A stretch of 18,666 bases of DNA from Gemmatimonadota bacterium (GCA_031127185.1 JARIET010000022.1:1-18666); one strand, 5' to 3'; counted from the first letter of the stretch, positions 7,896 to 15,111 are shown. The notes: generated from the sequence alone by a model not told the origin. Made by a program: numbers and translations.

Positions 7896-8674
7896 GGTTT
7901 TCCGGGAATCCGCGTCCAGATGACGATGGTCCCGCAGGGCAGGGCGTTCCCGATATGCGAAAACTCAGCTGGCACAGCGGCAAACGAATCGTAGAGCTCC
8001 ATTTTCTCGACGTTGTTGGCCCCGATATCATCAATTTCCATGGATCGTACGCGTTGTCCGTCGATCCACAGATCGGGAATGCATGCCGTGCCGCGTGAGC
8101 CGGCATAGTTCACGAAACGCACGCCCATCCGTCCGGTGCCAAGCCGAACAAGCTGGATGCCACGCCGGGCCTGCAACACATCACTGAGCCGCAGGCTGTT
8201 TCGCGCGACGATGTCTTCCCGGGTGAGAAAGAGCCCGTTGCCACGAGCGCGGCGTTCATCAAACGTGCGAAGCGCGGCATACGCGCGCTGATTTCGTGGC
8301 TCCTCGATATTGACGCCGGGGAGCTGTTGCGAGAGCTGCTCCAACTCGACGACAACGGTATCCCACTGCCGATTGCGCGCGCTGATGAGCGCCTCGATTG
8401 GCGAGAACCCCGGCCGACGGATGGCGATGGTGGCGGTGTCGAGTTCCGGCGTGAAGAGTCGGAATGCGCCCCTGGGATCTGTGCGGGCGGTGGAGCCCAG
8501 AACCTCGACGGTGGCTCCTTCCACGCCTGCACCCTTTGCGTCACGGACGATGCCGACCAGCTCCCGCTTTGCCGCCGGCACTGGCGTCTGGGCACCCAGT
8601 GTTCCTGTGCCGAGGATGATGAGGCAAGCGCAACCGGTGATCGTCCGGATGCCGGTTCGAAGTATCGGGTACAC
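7892..8674 (-). CDS. Exported carboxypeptidase-regulatory-like / TonB-plug-like protein without a barrel
   Basis: The product has 260 residues from GTG 8674-8672. The frame is open to 8875, but the upstream part is not protein-like. The GTG has an AAGG run 6-9 bases before it and begins a clean signal peptide with a predicted cleavage after L-G-A, leaving Gln-Thr-Pro at the mature N-terminus. The first mature domain (about residues 35-120) is a carboxypeptidase-regulatory-like beta-sandwich, with the pattern GIVRDAKGAGVEGATVEV then a D-P-R-G-A-F-R-L turn. The second (about 150-258) resembles a TonB-receptor plug: L-S-D-V-L-Q near a REDIVAR helix, then C-I-P-D-L-W-I-D-G-Q-R-V, V-E-K-M-E-L-Y and C-G-T-I-V-I-W-T. 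It ends there, with no outer-membrane barrel. The two Cys in the plug part could form a disulfide. It is translationally coupled to the TMTC-like glycosyltransferase. It may act as a periplasmic or outer-membrane accessory; function unknown. Confidence 0.75.
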   Translation of the reverse strand: MYPILRTGIRTITGCACLIILGTGTLGAQTPVPAAKRELVGIVRDAKGAGVEGATVEVLGSTARTDPRGAFRLFTPELDTATIAIRRPGFSPIEALISARNRQWDTVVVELEQLSQQLPGVNIEEPRNQRAYAALRTFDERRARGNGLFLTREDIVARNSLRLSDVLQARRGIQLVRLGTGRMGVRFVNYAGSRGTACIPDLWIDGQRVRSMEIDDIGANNVEKMELYDSFAAVPAEFSHIGNALPCGTIVIWTRIPGKP

Positions 8675-8896
8675 AACCGCCTTGGCCAGAGTGTGCTGCC
8701 AACCCCGAATCTGCCACTCTCCGGAACCGAATGCCAGCGGTGGCCGTAGGGTGGACACGTGCACCCCTGAGAGCGGTCCGCTTTCTATATATCCCTCATC
8801 TCTGTCCGACATCATCCACCGACTGTGAACCGCCCAATCAGGGCTGAACCGCAATCTGACCGGGACGGCCCGCACCGGTTGCGCCCGTTGCGAACG
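8675..8896. promoter_or_regulatory. Divergent intergenic region with AT-rich box and palindromes
   Basis: These 222 bp separate the divergent plug-protein and TPM-protein genes. A TATATAT run at 8786-8792 stands out in GC-rich DNA and is a candidate -10 element for either direction, but I find no good -35 at normal spacing. Immediately to its left is an odd palindrome AGCGG-T-CCGCT (8772-8782). Further left is an interrupted inverted repeat GGGTG (8749-8753) / CACCC (8762-8766). These could be operator sites. No gene is supported here; the open frames that extend into it from both sides look like upstream read-through of the real genes. Confidence 0.3.
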
Positions 8897-9733
8897 ATGC
8901 GGTATCTGATGCTGCCAGTCGTGTTGACGCTGGCCGCCGTCGCGGCGCAGGCGCAGGCGCCGCAGGCCATCCCGGCGCCACGGGGATTCGTCAGCGATTT
9001 TGCGCAGGTCGTCACGCCCACTCGAGCTGGGCAGATCGATGCGCTTGCCCGGTACGTGAGCGAACGGAGCGGCGGTGAGATCGCCGTCGTGACCCTTGCC
9101 GACCTCGGTGGGCGCGAGGTTGGGGAGGTCGCGCTGCAGATCGGCCGCGAATGGAAGCTGGGCGCCAAAGCCGAGATCGGCGACGCCCGCCGGAACGCAG
9201 GCGTGGTGGTCCTGCTCGTCCCGAAGGAGAGCAGCGCCGACGGCCGGGGCTACATCAGCATTCAGGTTGGCCAGGGCGCAGAGGGGTTCATCCCCGATGC
9301 GGTGGCGGCCGACATCCGTCGCGAGGCGACGCCGTACTTCGCGCAGCGCGACTATTCGACCGGGCTGGCACTGATCACAGCTCGGCTCGCTGAACGCTAT
9401 GCCGAGGAGTTCGGATTCTCACTGGACTCCGCCGGCCTGCGGGCTCCGAGTGCCCGGCGCGGTCGCGGCCAACCTCAGGGGATTCCGCCGGGCGCCGCGA
9501 TGCTGGTATTGATCGTTGCCATCATCCTGCTGACGCGTGGCGGCCGCGGTGGTTGTGCACCCTTCATTGCCGGGCAGGTGCTTGGGCATGCGATGGGACG
9601 GCGGGGCTATCACCACGGCGGATTCGGAGGCGGGGGAAGCTGGGGCGGCGGCGGCGGCGGAGGCGGTGGCGGGTTCGGCGGATTCGGTGGCGGGGGTGGG
9701 TTCTCGGGCGGCGGATCAAGCGGGAGTTTCTGA
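8897..9733 (+). CDS. TPM-domain (YgcG-type) membrane protein with Gly-rich C-terminal tail
   Basis: The product has 278 residues. I chose the ATG at 8897 over the GTG at 8825 because it gives a normal signal peptide ending near A-Q-A (residues 1-20). No strong ribosome-binding site is visible at either start. The TPM domain spans about residues 30-170. It opens with F31-V-S-D-F-A-Q-V-V and includes the strand E61-I-A-V-V-T-L and the block G102-V-V-V-L-L-V. A hydrophobic helix at about 200-215 (MLVLIVAIILL) should anchor it in the membrane with the TPM domain outside. The remaining tail is strongly Gly-rich, ending G-G-G-S-S-G-S-F, as is common in this family. Reported roles for TPM proteins include membrane-protein quality control and photosystem repair; none can be assigned here. 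It heads a plus-strand cluster with a nucleotidyltransferase-like gene and lemA. TPM and LemA genes are often neighbours. Confidence 0.87.
   Translation: MRYLMLPVVLTLAAVAAQAQAPQAIPAPRGFVSDFAQVVTPTRAGQIDALARYVSERSGGEIAVVTLADLGGREVGEVALQIGREWKLGAKAEIGDARRNAGVVVLLVPKESSADGRGYISIQVGQGAEGFIPDAVAADIRREATPYFAQRDYSTGLALITARLAERYAEEFGFSLDSAGLRAPSARRGRGQPQGIPPGAAMLVLIVAIILLTRGGRGGCAPFIAGQVLGHAMGRRGYHHGGFGGGGSWGGGGGGGGGGFGGFGGGGGFSGGGSSGSF
9650..9730 (+). repeat. GGC/GGN low-complexity coding tract
   Basis: This stretch inside the TPM gene is almost pure guanine-rich GGN codons, encoding a run of Gly broken by Phe and Ser. It is not a separate element. It marks the disordered tail, and its runs of G are prone to replication slippage and to G-quadruplex formation on the coding strand. 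Confidence 0.5.
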
Positions 9734-9740
9734 CATGTTC

Positions 9741-9745
9741 GGAGG
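9741..9745 (+). promoter_or_regulatory. Strong Shine-Dalgarno sequence GGAGG
   Basis: GGAGG lies seven bases before the ATG at 9753. It decides the start of the nucleotidyltransferase-like gene in favour of 9753 over the ATG at 9735, which precedes the GGAGG, and over the long upstream open frame that overlaps the TPM gene. Confidence 0.75.
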
Positions 9746-9752
9746 AACGGCG

Positions 9753-10472
9753 ATGACACTCGACGAGCTGGTCAGCCAGCTGCGCGCCGCCCACGGCGAC
9801 GCGCTGCTCGGCGTGGTTCTGTACGGCTCGACAGTGACCGATGCGGCGGCGAAGCGGGGACACAATGTGCTGGTTGTCGTCCGCACGCTTGATGTGGCCG
9901 CGATGCGCGCCAATGGGGCGATCGGGCTCGCGTGGGAAGAGGCGGGCAATGCGATTCCGCTCACGCTGACCGAGGCCGAGTGGCGATCGAGCGTGGATGT
10001 GTTCGCGATCGAGCATGCGGATATTGCTGATCGGCATCGCGTCCTGCATGCCGCGGCGGGGTTTGCCGTCACCCCGGTGGGATCCGTGCACGTGGCGGAT
10101 ATTCGGCGCCAGATCGAGTATGAGTTGCTGGCGCAGGTGCTGGGCGTACGCGCGGCAATCACGCACGCGGGCAGCGACGTGAAGGCGCAGCGCGCGCTGC
10201 TCTCGGCGCACTCCAGTCGCGCAGTGGCCATGATGCGAGGTGCACTTCGCATCGCCGGCCAACCGCCGGCCGCCGATGCGGCGGAATCGATCGCGGCCGC
10301 TGCCAGGCTGGCGGGTTTTGATCCTGCGCCTTTCATCGCGGCATACCGACAGCGCCACGATGGCGGTGACGTGTCCAGGGCAGACCTCCCAGCGGTGTTA
10401 AGTGGATTCCACGAGGGGCTTAGCACGCTCCTTGCGTATGTCGACCGTGTGGGCAAAACCCAGGCGCACTAG
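9753..10472 (+). CDS. Nucleotidyltransferase-like protein lacking the catalytic Asp pair
   Basis: The product has 239 residues and is soluble with no signal peptide. Its N-terminal part looks like the minimal nucleotidyltransferase (MNT) fold: L-G-V-V-L-Y-G-S-T (Gly-Ser of the nucleotide-binding turn, about residues 22-28) followed by a strand L-V-V-V. Where active enzymes have D-x-D just before that strand, this protein reads R-G-H-N-V, so both metal-binding aspartates appear to be missing. A later S-V-D-V-F-A-I-E strand, near residue 80, keeps one acidic position. The C-terminal half, from about residue 110, is Ala-rich and probably all helical, as in MNT-HEPN-like or KNTase-C proteins. It starts 19 bp after the TPM stop and ends 52 bp before lemA. 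Its position between two genes that often neighbour each other suggests a cytoplasmic regulator or adaptor for that membrane module. This is inference; it could also be an unrelated passenger. Confidence 0.72.
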   Translation: MTLDELVSQLRAAHGDALLGVVLYGSTVTDAAAKRGHNVLVVVRTLDVAAMRANGAIGLAWEEAGNAIPLTLTEAEWRSSVDVFAIEHADIADRHRVLHAAAGFAVTPVGSVHVADIRRQIEYELLAQVLGVRAAITHAGSDVKAQRALLSAHSSRAVAMMRGALRIAGQPPAADAAESIAAAARLAGFDPAPFIAAYRQRHDGGDVSRADLPAVLSGFHEGLSTLLAYVDRVGKTQAH

Positions 10473-10524
10473 CTTTCGTAAAGGAACGGCAGGGCAGTAC
10501 ACCTCTCTCACCCCAAAGGGAACG

Positions 10525-11109
10525 ATGACGCGATTGATGCGTGGCGCGATGGTCCTCGGAGTCTTGGTTTTGGCCGGCAGCACCACTGGTTGCGGGTACA
10601 ACAGGATTCAGACGCTCGATGAGAACGTCAACAAGGCCAAGCAACAGATCTCGGTGCAGCTGCAGCGGCGCGCCGACCTCGTTCCGAACCTCGTGGAGAC
10701 GGTGAAGGGGTTCGCGGCACAGGAGTCGCAGGTGTTTGAGGCCGTTGCCGAAGCGCGTGCGAAGCTTGGGGGTGCGGTCACCAGCGGTGACCTGACGCAG
10801 ATGGCTGGCGCGGCGAATCAATTGAACGGCGCGCTGGGCCGCTTGCTGGCGATCAGTGAAGCGTATCCGGTGCTCAAGTCAAACGAGAATTTCATCCGGC
10901 TGCAGGACGAGCTGGCCGGCACGGAGAATCGTGTTGCCGTCGCGCGGACGGACTACAACACCAGCGTGAACGACTACAACGCGTACATCCGCAAGTTCCC
11001 GGTGAACCTGACCGCGAAGGTGACCGGCGCGAAGACGCGCGAGTACTTTGAGCTCGAAAGCGCGGCTGCCGCGGCCGCGCCAAGGGTGGACTTTAAGAAG
11101 ACGCCGTAA
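10525..11109 (+). CDS. lemA: LemA family lipoprotein
   Basis: The product has 194 residues, normal for LemA. I chose the ATG at 10525 because AAAGGG lies four bases upstream and the start gives a lipoprotein-type signal ending T-T-G-C (Cys23). The family hallmark is clear: L-Q-R-R-A-D-L-V-P-N-L-V-E-T-V-K-G-F at about residues 47-64, followed by long helices containing A-R-A-K-L-G and a later N-x-N-x-I-R-L-Q-D-E-L-A-G-T-E-N-R segment. The C-terminal K-T-R-E-Y-F-E is also typical. LemA proteins form a long four-helix bundle; their exact role is unsettled. Here the protein would be tethered by lipid, in the same compartment as the extracytoplasmic TPM domain encoded two genes upstream. A 9-bp hairpin follows the stop codon. 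Confidence 0.93.
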   Translation: MTRLMRGAMVLGVLVLAGSTTGCGYNRIQTLDENVNKAKQQISVQLQRRADLVPNLVETVKGFAAQESQVFEAVAEARAKLGGAVTSGDLTQMAGAANQLNGALGRLLAISEAYPVLKSNENFIRLQDELAGTENRVAVARTDYNTSVNDYNAYIRKFPVNLTAKVTGAKTREYFELESAAAAAAPRVDFKKTP

Positions 11110-11116
11110 ACAGCAC

Positions 11117-11141
11117 CGCGCGACGTGGAAACCGTCGCGCG
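11117..11141. terminator. Hairpin between convergent genes, possible bidirectional terminator
   Basis: A perfect 9-bp inverted repeat (11117-11125 with 11133-11141) encloses a 7-nt loop TGGAAAC. It begins 8 bases after the lemA stop and ends 15 bases before the end of the convergent glycosyltransferase gene. The stem is very GC-rich. No T-run follows on either strand, so a classic intrinsic terminator is not complete. It may still slow polymerase or protect transcript ends. Confidence 0.45.
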
Positions 11142-11156
11142 CTTCCATGCGGGGCA

Positions 11157-12473
11157 TCAGCGCGGTCGGCTCGTCGTTTGCGGGGTCTCCCGGGCGGAGT
11201 CACCCGTCACGATGAGCGACGCGCTGTTCCAGAGCGACAGGCGGTTGGCGCTCTTGACCATGCCGGCGGCAACAAGAGCGGCGCAGCCGACAAACAGGGC
11301 GCTGCGTCGGGCGTCGCTGGCCGCTGACGACGCGGCCAGCGCGCTCCCCAGTCCTGCCACGGCGATGACGAACCCGATACTTGGCAGATAGAGCGTTCGG
11401 TCAGCGAGCATGATGCCCGTGGGAACCAGGTTGGATACGGGCAGCAATCCACAGGTGATCCACAACACACCGAATGCAAACACGGGGACACGCCGTCGGG
11501 TGGTCCATGTCACTGCGGCGAGCGCTAGCGCTGCGAGCACAACAAGTGCCTCGGTGGAGCCAGCACTCACGACCGGCGGAAAATCGGCGGCGGTGTAGTC
11601 GGCGCGAAGCCGGGCGGGCCACGCGAGTAATCGCACCCAATGCGGGACGACCTGGAGCATGGTGAGTATGCGCTCATATAAGTCCAGGCCGCGAAGCGAA
11701 GCGAACGGTACTGCGCCCTGGACATGTCCAGCCAACGCCGAGGAACGCGCAGCGATGGCGGCGACCGCGACTCCGCCGAGTACCAGAGTGCCCGCCGCGA
11801 TCTCACGTATTTGGCTGGAGGGCGCGGCGCGGAGAACCGTCAGCTCGGCCGCAACGATCAGCCCGGGGATTACGTACCCCGATTCCTTGAATCCGACCGC
11901 GACCAAGTACCAGGCCCCCATCGCCCCCCAGTCGCGCCACAGCAGGCGCCCTGCGCGACGCCCGTCAACGTACCGAGAGACCATGCGTGCGGCCGCAAGG
12001 CCAACAATTAACTCACCCTGATTCACCGCCTGCGCCACCGCCTCCACGTGTACCGGGTGGCTCGCGAAAAGTGCGGCCGCACAGAACGCGGCCGCTGGCG
12101 ATACCAGCCGACAGGCGAGACTGTAGACCGCGATCGTGCCCCACAGGTAGAGCAGGCCGCTGACAATTCGGAAGGGCAGCGGGCTGCCGTCGCCTATAGC
12201 GTACTGCACTGCGAGCGTTAGTGACGCCAAGGGGCGATGCAACTGCTCGACAAACGGCGAAGGCCAATAGGTGCCGCCAACGATGGCGCGCCAGTTTGCG
12301 AGGGAATGCAGCAGCGCATTGTCACGGACGATTGCGGCGTCATCGTACACGAAATCATTGGCGATTCCGAACGCAACTACGCAGAGTGCGATCGCGGTAA
12401 GGCAGAGCCGTGCCTGGCGCGCGGACACGCGTTGAGGTTGCGGCGAGTCTTGCACGTTACCGGGGTTGCGCAA
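11157..12473 (-). CDS. TMTC-like membrane glycosyltransferase lacking TPRs
   Basis: The product has 438 residues and about ten hydrophobic segments. Hallmarks shared with TMTC-type GT-C enzymes are the first-loop acidic pair in F-V-Y-D44-D45, the H79-R-P-L-A-S-L-T-L block, H139-P-V-H-V-E-A-V, K195-E-S, and L344-P-V-S-N-L-V-P-T-G-I then A357-D-R-T-L-Y-L-P-S-I-G-F. These last blocks match the DUF1736 and following region. Typical family members continue into many TPRs. This one stops about 25 residues after the last hydrophobic segment, at the position where the first repeat would begin, so the TPR part is absent. The start is uncertain: TTG 12473 overlaps the upstream gene by 17 bases, while GTG 12455 would start one base after that gene's stop. 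It is the last gene of a minus-strand run. Sugar donor and acceptor are unknown. Confidence 0.8.
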   Translation of the reverse strand: MRNPGNVQDSPQPQRVSARQARLCLTAIALCVVAFGIANDFVYDDAAIVRDNALLHSLANWRAIVGGTYWPSPFVEQLHRPLASLTLAVQYAIGDGSPLPFRIVSGLLYLWGTIAVYSLACRLVSPAAAFCAAALFASHPVHVEAVAQAVNQGELIVGLAAARMVSRYVDGRRAGRLLWRDWGAMGAWYLVAVGFKESGYVIPGLIVAAELTVLRAAPSSQIREIAAGTLVLGGVAVAAIAARSSALAGHVQGAVPFASLRGLDLYERILTMLQVVPHWVRLLAWPARLRADYTAADFPPVVSAGSTEALVVLAALALAAVTWTTRRRVPVFAFGVLWITCGLLPVSNLVPTGIMLADRTLYLPSIGFVIAVAGLGSALAASSAASDARRSALFVGCAALVAAGMVKSANRLSLWNSASLIVTGDSARETPQTTSRPR

Positions 12474-14076
12474 AGGCTGACGATCGTGTGAGCCGGACCA
12501 AATGCACAGTACCGAAACTTTCTTTTGTCGCGATCGACCAGTCGTTCGCCGCCGAAATGCCGGGACCGGGTGCGCCGGATGCCAGTGCGCTCCTCACTGC
12601 GACAGCGATTGCGTCCGCTCCGTGCGAGTCCGCTTGCACAACCAGCCACGCGGCGTTCGCCGTGCCCAACTGGCGCCGTCCATCTGCAGGCAGCTGCCAG
12701 GGTGCGCTGCGTGGCAGAGCGATCAAGTGACCGGGTGGCAGGGTGACGCGGTAGAGGGAGTTGAGCGGAAAGCGGACATAGGCGTCGAGCCGCGCATCGG
12801 TACGGGCGGCGACATGGTCCGACTCGATCAACAATGAACTCAGCAAGACCGGCACCAAGGCGTGATCAGGCTGTGCATTCAACCGGGCGGTGGCGGCGCG
12901 CCAATCGTCAGTTCGAAATGCGATGAGACGTCGGTGGGACGAAAGCTCGCCGGGAATGCCGCTGGCGACGAGTCCCCAAACAGCGAGCCCGATGGCGCCG
13001 CCGCGCCGCAGGGTGGCCTGCGGGAACCGCGCCAGCGTAACGGAAAGCATCAGGAGGACCGCCGGCGCCGTCGCCGCGAGATATCGGGGATGGACCAAGC
13101 GAGCGGTATCGGTTGCGCTGGTCACCCACGCCAACAAGTACGGGGCGACCACCACCGATGCGCAAAGGGCGGCAGCGCGGTCGTACGGTATGGGACCTGC
13201 CGTGCGGAATTTGGTCGGCCACGTGGCGCGGGCGATCCACGCCGTTGCCATCATCGCCACGGCTGTCACGCCCCACGGGACGACGCGGAGTCCGCCGATC
13301 AGCCCGGGGTGGTCGATGAAGGCGTTCCAGCTTGCACGACGCCCGTACACGAATTGCACACCGGGGAGCGCGATGGTCGCGACTGCGGCGATCGTCAACA
13401 GATCGACGCCGAGCGCGCGACCGGCGTAATGGACTCGATCGGGCCGGGTCCAAATTGTGCCCAGCAACCAAACGAGTTCGCCGACCAGCAGCAGCCCGGC
13501 CGTATAGTGCAAATGAAAGAGGAGTGCCATCCCGAGCACGAATCCCGCGCGCATTGCAGCTGTCGGCCGCTGCGCCAGTTCGACGAACACAGCGACGTGG
13601 AACACTGAGACCAACTGGATCACTGCGTAGGGGCGTGCCTCAGTGCCGAAATAGATGGCCTGTGGATCGACAGCGACCAGCCATGCCGGCAGGAGCGCCA
13701 TCCAGGCCGACCCGGTCCACCTGCGCGCGACAAGAAAGAGCGACACTGGCAGTAGCGCGCCAGCGAGGAGGCTTGGCAGGCGCACGGTCAGCTCGCTGAC
13801 GCCGCAAAGCCTGACAACCGCAGCAGTCAACCAGAAATAGAGTGGCGAGTGATTGCCGTCGTGCGCACGCCGCGCCGTTTCTCTAAAGTCATCCGCCGTG
13901 GCCGCCCACACGGTGTGCAGTTCGTCCAGCCAGAGGCTTTCGCGCGCCTGCAGAAGGCGCGTCACAATAAGGGCTATCAGTATTGCACAGAGTACCGCAA
14001 CGGCTGCCGAGTCGCTCTGTCGTGGTGACGGCGGAGTATCGTTGCGAAATCGGATTTGGGGTACCGCGTCCGCCAT
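12457..14076 (-). CDS. PMT/ArnT-type (GT39/GT83-like) membrane glycosyltransferase
   Basis: The product has 539 residues from ATG 14076-14074. GTG 14088, with a better-placed AGG run, or GTG 14127, 12 bases after the M23 gene stop, are possible starts that only lengthen the hydrophilic N-terminus. A first membrane segment at about residues 24-42 is followed by the outer-loop motif S-L-W-L-D51-E52-L, the acidic pair used by ArnT/PMT-type enzymes. Next come G-N-H-S-P-L-Y-F-W, the helix S-E-L-T-V-R-L-P-S-L-L-A-G, and Y-F-G-T-E-A-R-P-Y-A, a set typical of bacterial dolichyl-phosphate-mannose-type glycosyltransferases (PMT_2). About ten membrane helices follow, with a soluble C-terminal domain. 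These enzymes move a sugar from a polyprenyl-phosphate donor to a lipid or protein outside the membrane; the acceptor is not deducible. It sits between an M23 peptidase and the TPR-less TMTC-like gene, overlapping the latter's proposed start. Confidence 0.82.
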   Translation of the reverse strand: MADAVPQIRFRNDTPPSPRQSDSAAVAVLCAILIALIVTRLLQARESLWLDELHTVWAATADDFRETARRAHDGNHSPLYFWLTAAVVRLCGVSELTVRLPSLLAGALLPVSLFLVARRWTGSAWMALLPAWLVAVDPQAIYFGTEARPYAVIQLVSVFHVAVFVELAQRPTAAMRAGFVLGMALLFHLHYTAGLLLVGELVWLLGTIWTRPDRVHYAGRALGVDLLTIAAVATIALPGVQFVYGRRASWNAFIDHPGLIGGLRVVPWGVTAVAMMATAWIARATWPTKFRTAGPIPYDRAAALCASVVVAPYLLAWVTSATDTARLVHPRYLAATAPAVLLMLSVTLARFPQATLRRGGAIGLAVWGLVASGIPGELSSHRRLIAFRTDDWRAATARLNAQPDHALVPVLLSSLLIESDHVAARTDARLDAYVRFPLNSLYRVTLPPGHLIALPRSAPWQLPADGRRQLGTANAAWLVVQADSHGADAIAVAVRSALASGAPGPGISAANDWSIATKESFGTVHLVRLTRSSAFAQPR

Positions 14077-14139
14077 GGACCGGCTCACGGATACCTGCCT
14101 GCCGCCATGCCCGTTAACACGAGGCACGGTCTGGGCGAC

Positions 14140-15111
14140 TCAGTCCGCGTTCCTTTCCGGGAGCACGTACCGGAGCGGATCGACCGGTTTGCCATTCACG
14201 TGCACTTCGTAGTGCAGGTGCGGACCGATCGTGAGTCCGGTGTTGCCAACGGTGGCGATGAGCTGGCCGCGCGAGACGCGCTGACCGTTGCGGACCACGA
14301 TTCGCGAGCAATGGGCAAAGCGGGTGACGATGCCGTTGCCGTGGTCGACCTCAAAGGTGTTGCCAAAGCCGGTGACGAAGCCAACGTCGCGCACGACGCC
14401 GCTCGCCGGGGCCACGATTGGCGCCCCCATCGGTGCGCTGACGTCGATGCCTTCGTGCGGCCGGTTTTCGTGCAGGATGGGGTGGAGACGGCTGGTTGAG
14501 AAATGACTGGAGAGCCAGCCGGTCGTGGGCATGATGGACGGCGTATTGGCCAGGCGCTCGAGATTCCTGATCAGCGTGTCGTTCACCGCTCGAAAGCTCT
14601 GTGCGAGTGCCGACGCGCGTTGCGTCAATGAAGTGATCTGCGCGCGGTTGTCGCCAAAACCGAGCCGATTCAGGAACGGTCGCCGCATCGGGGCCTGCGG
14701 GAGGACATTGATCTTGCGGATCTCGCGCAGGTCGCCGGTCCAGGCCTCAGCGGCGCTGACCGTAGACGTATCGTCGGGCATGTTGGCCAGCGCCCGAATC
14801 TCGCGATCCCGGTCATCAATCTGCTCCAGCGTGTCGGAGAGGGCGGCGATGCTGGCGTCGATGCCGTCAATCTGCGCACGCAGGCGGGAGTTTTCGGCCA
14901 TCAAGAGGCGTGCGGACGGCGTTGCGTACGGCGTGAACAGGTACACCACCGCCGTGAGCACGACGGCGCAAAGGATCCCCGCGCCCCAGAGCGCCAGCTT
15001 GCGGGTGCCCTCCGTGACCGTAATCGACCGTGCCCGCTCGTTATCCGAGGGGACGATCAGGATGGTCCAGGAGCGGCCGGGTCGGCCGTCGCGCCGGCTG
15101 GAAGACGCCAT
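14140..15111 (-). CDS. M23 family (LytM-type) metallopeptidase, membrane anchored
   Basis: The product has 323 residues. A GAGG ribosome-binding site 8 bases upstream supports the ATG at 15111. The order is a cytoplasmic N-terminal tail, one membrane helix (about 39-60), a coiled coil (about 68-110), a linker, and a C-terminal M23 domain (about 197-318). The active-site residues are all present: zinc ligands H219 and D223 in H-E-G-I-D and H300 in H-L-H, with H267 and H298 in the positions of the catalytic histidines of LytM. It should therefore be an active peptidoglycan endopeptidase, unlike the degenerate M23 activators such as EnvC or NlpD. The membrane-helix plus coiled-coil plus M23 plan is common in cell-wall enzymes acting in growth or division. 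It follows metG by 50 bp on the same strand and precedes the PMT-type glycosyltransferase. Confidence 0.93.
   Translation of the reverse strand: MASSSRRDGRPGRSWTILIVPSDNERARSITVTEGTRKLALWGAGILCAVVLTAVVYLFTPYATPSARLLMAENSRLRAQIDGIDASIAALSDTLEQIDDRDREIRALANMPDDTSTVSAAEAWTGDLREIRKINVLPQAPMRRPFLNRLGFGDNRAQITSLTQRASALAQSFRAVNDTLIRNLERLANTPSIMPTTGWLSSHFSTSRLHPILHENRPHEGIDVSAPMGAPIVAPASGVVRDVGFVTGFGNTFEVDHGNGIVTRFAHCSRIVVRNGQRVSRGQLIATVGNTGLTIGPHLHYEVHVNGKPVDPLRYVLPERNAD

Noticed and set aside
9537..9752. Upstream extension of the nucleotidyltransferase-like frame across the TPM gene
   Set aside because: It would overlap the TPM Gly-rich tail in another frame, and the GGAGG at 9741-9745 clearly serves the ATG at 9753.
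12862..13608. Plus-strand open frame of 248 codons opposite the PMT-type glycosyltransferase
   Set aside because: The minus strand has the full set of glycosyltransferase motifs and membrane helices; the plus translation is polar low complexity with no recognisable domain.
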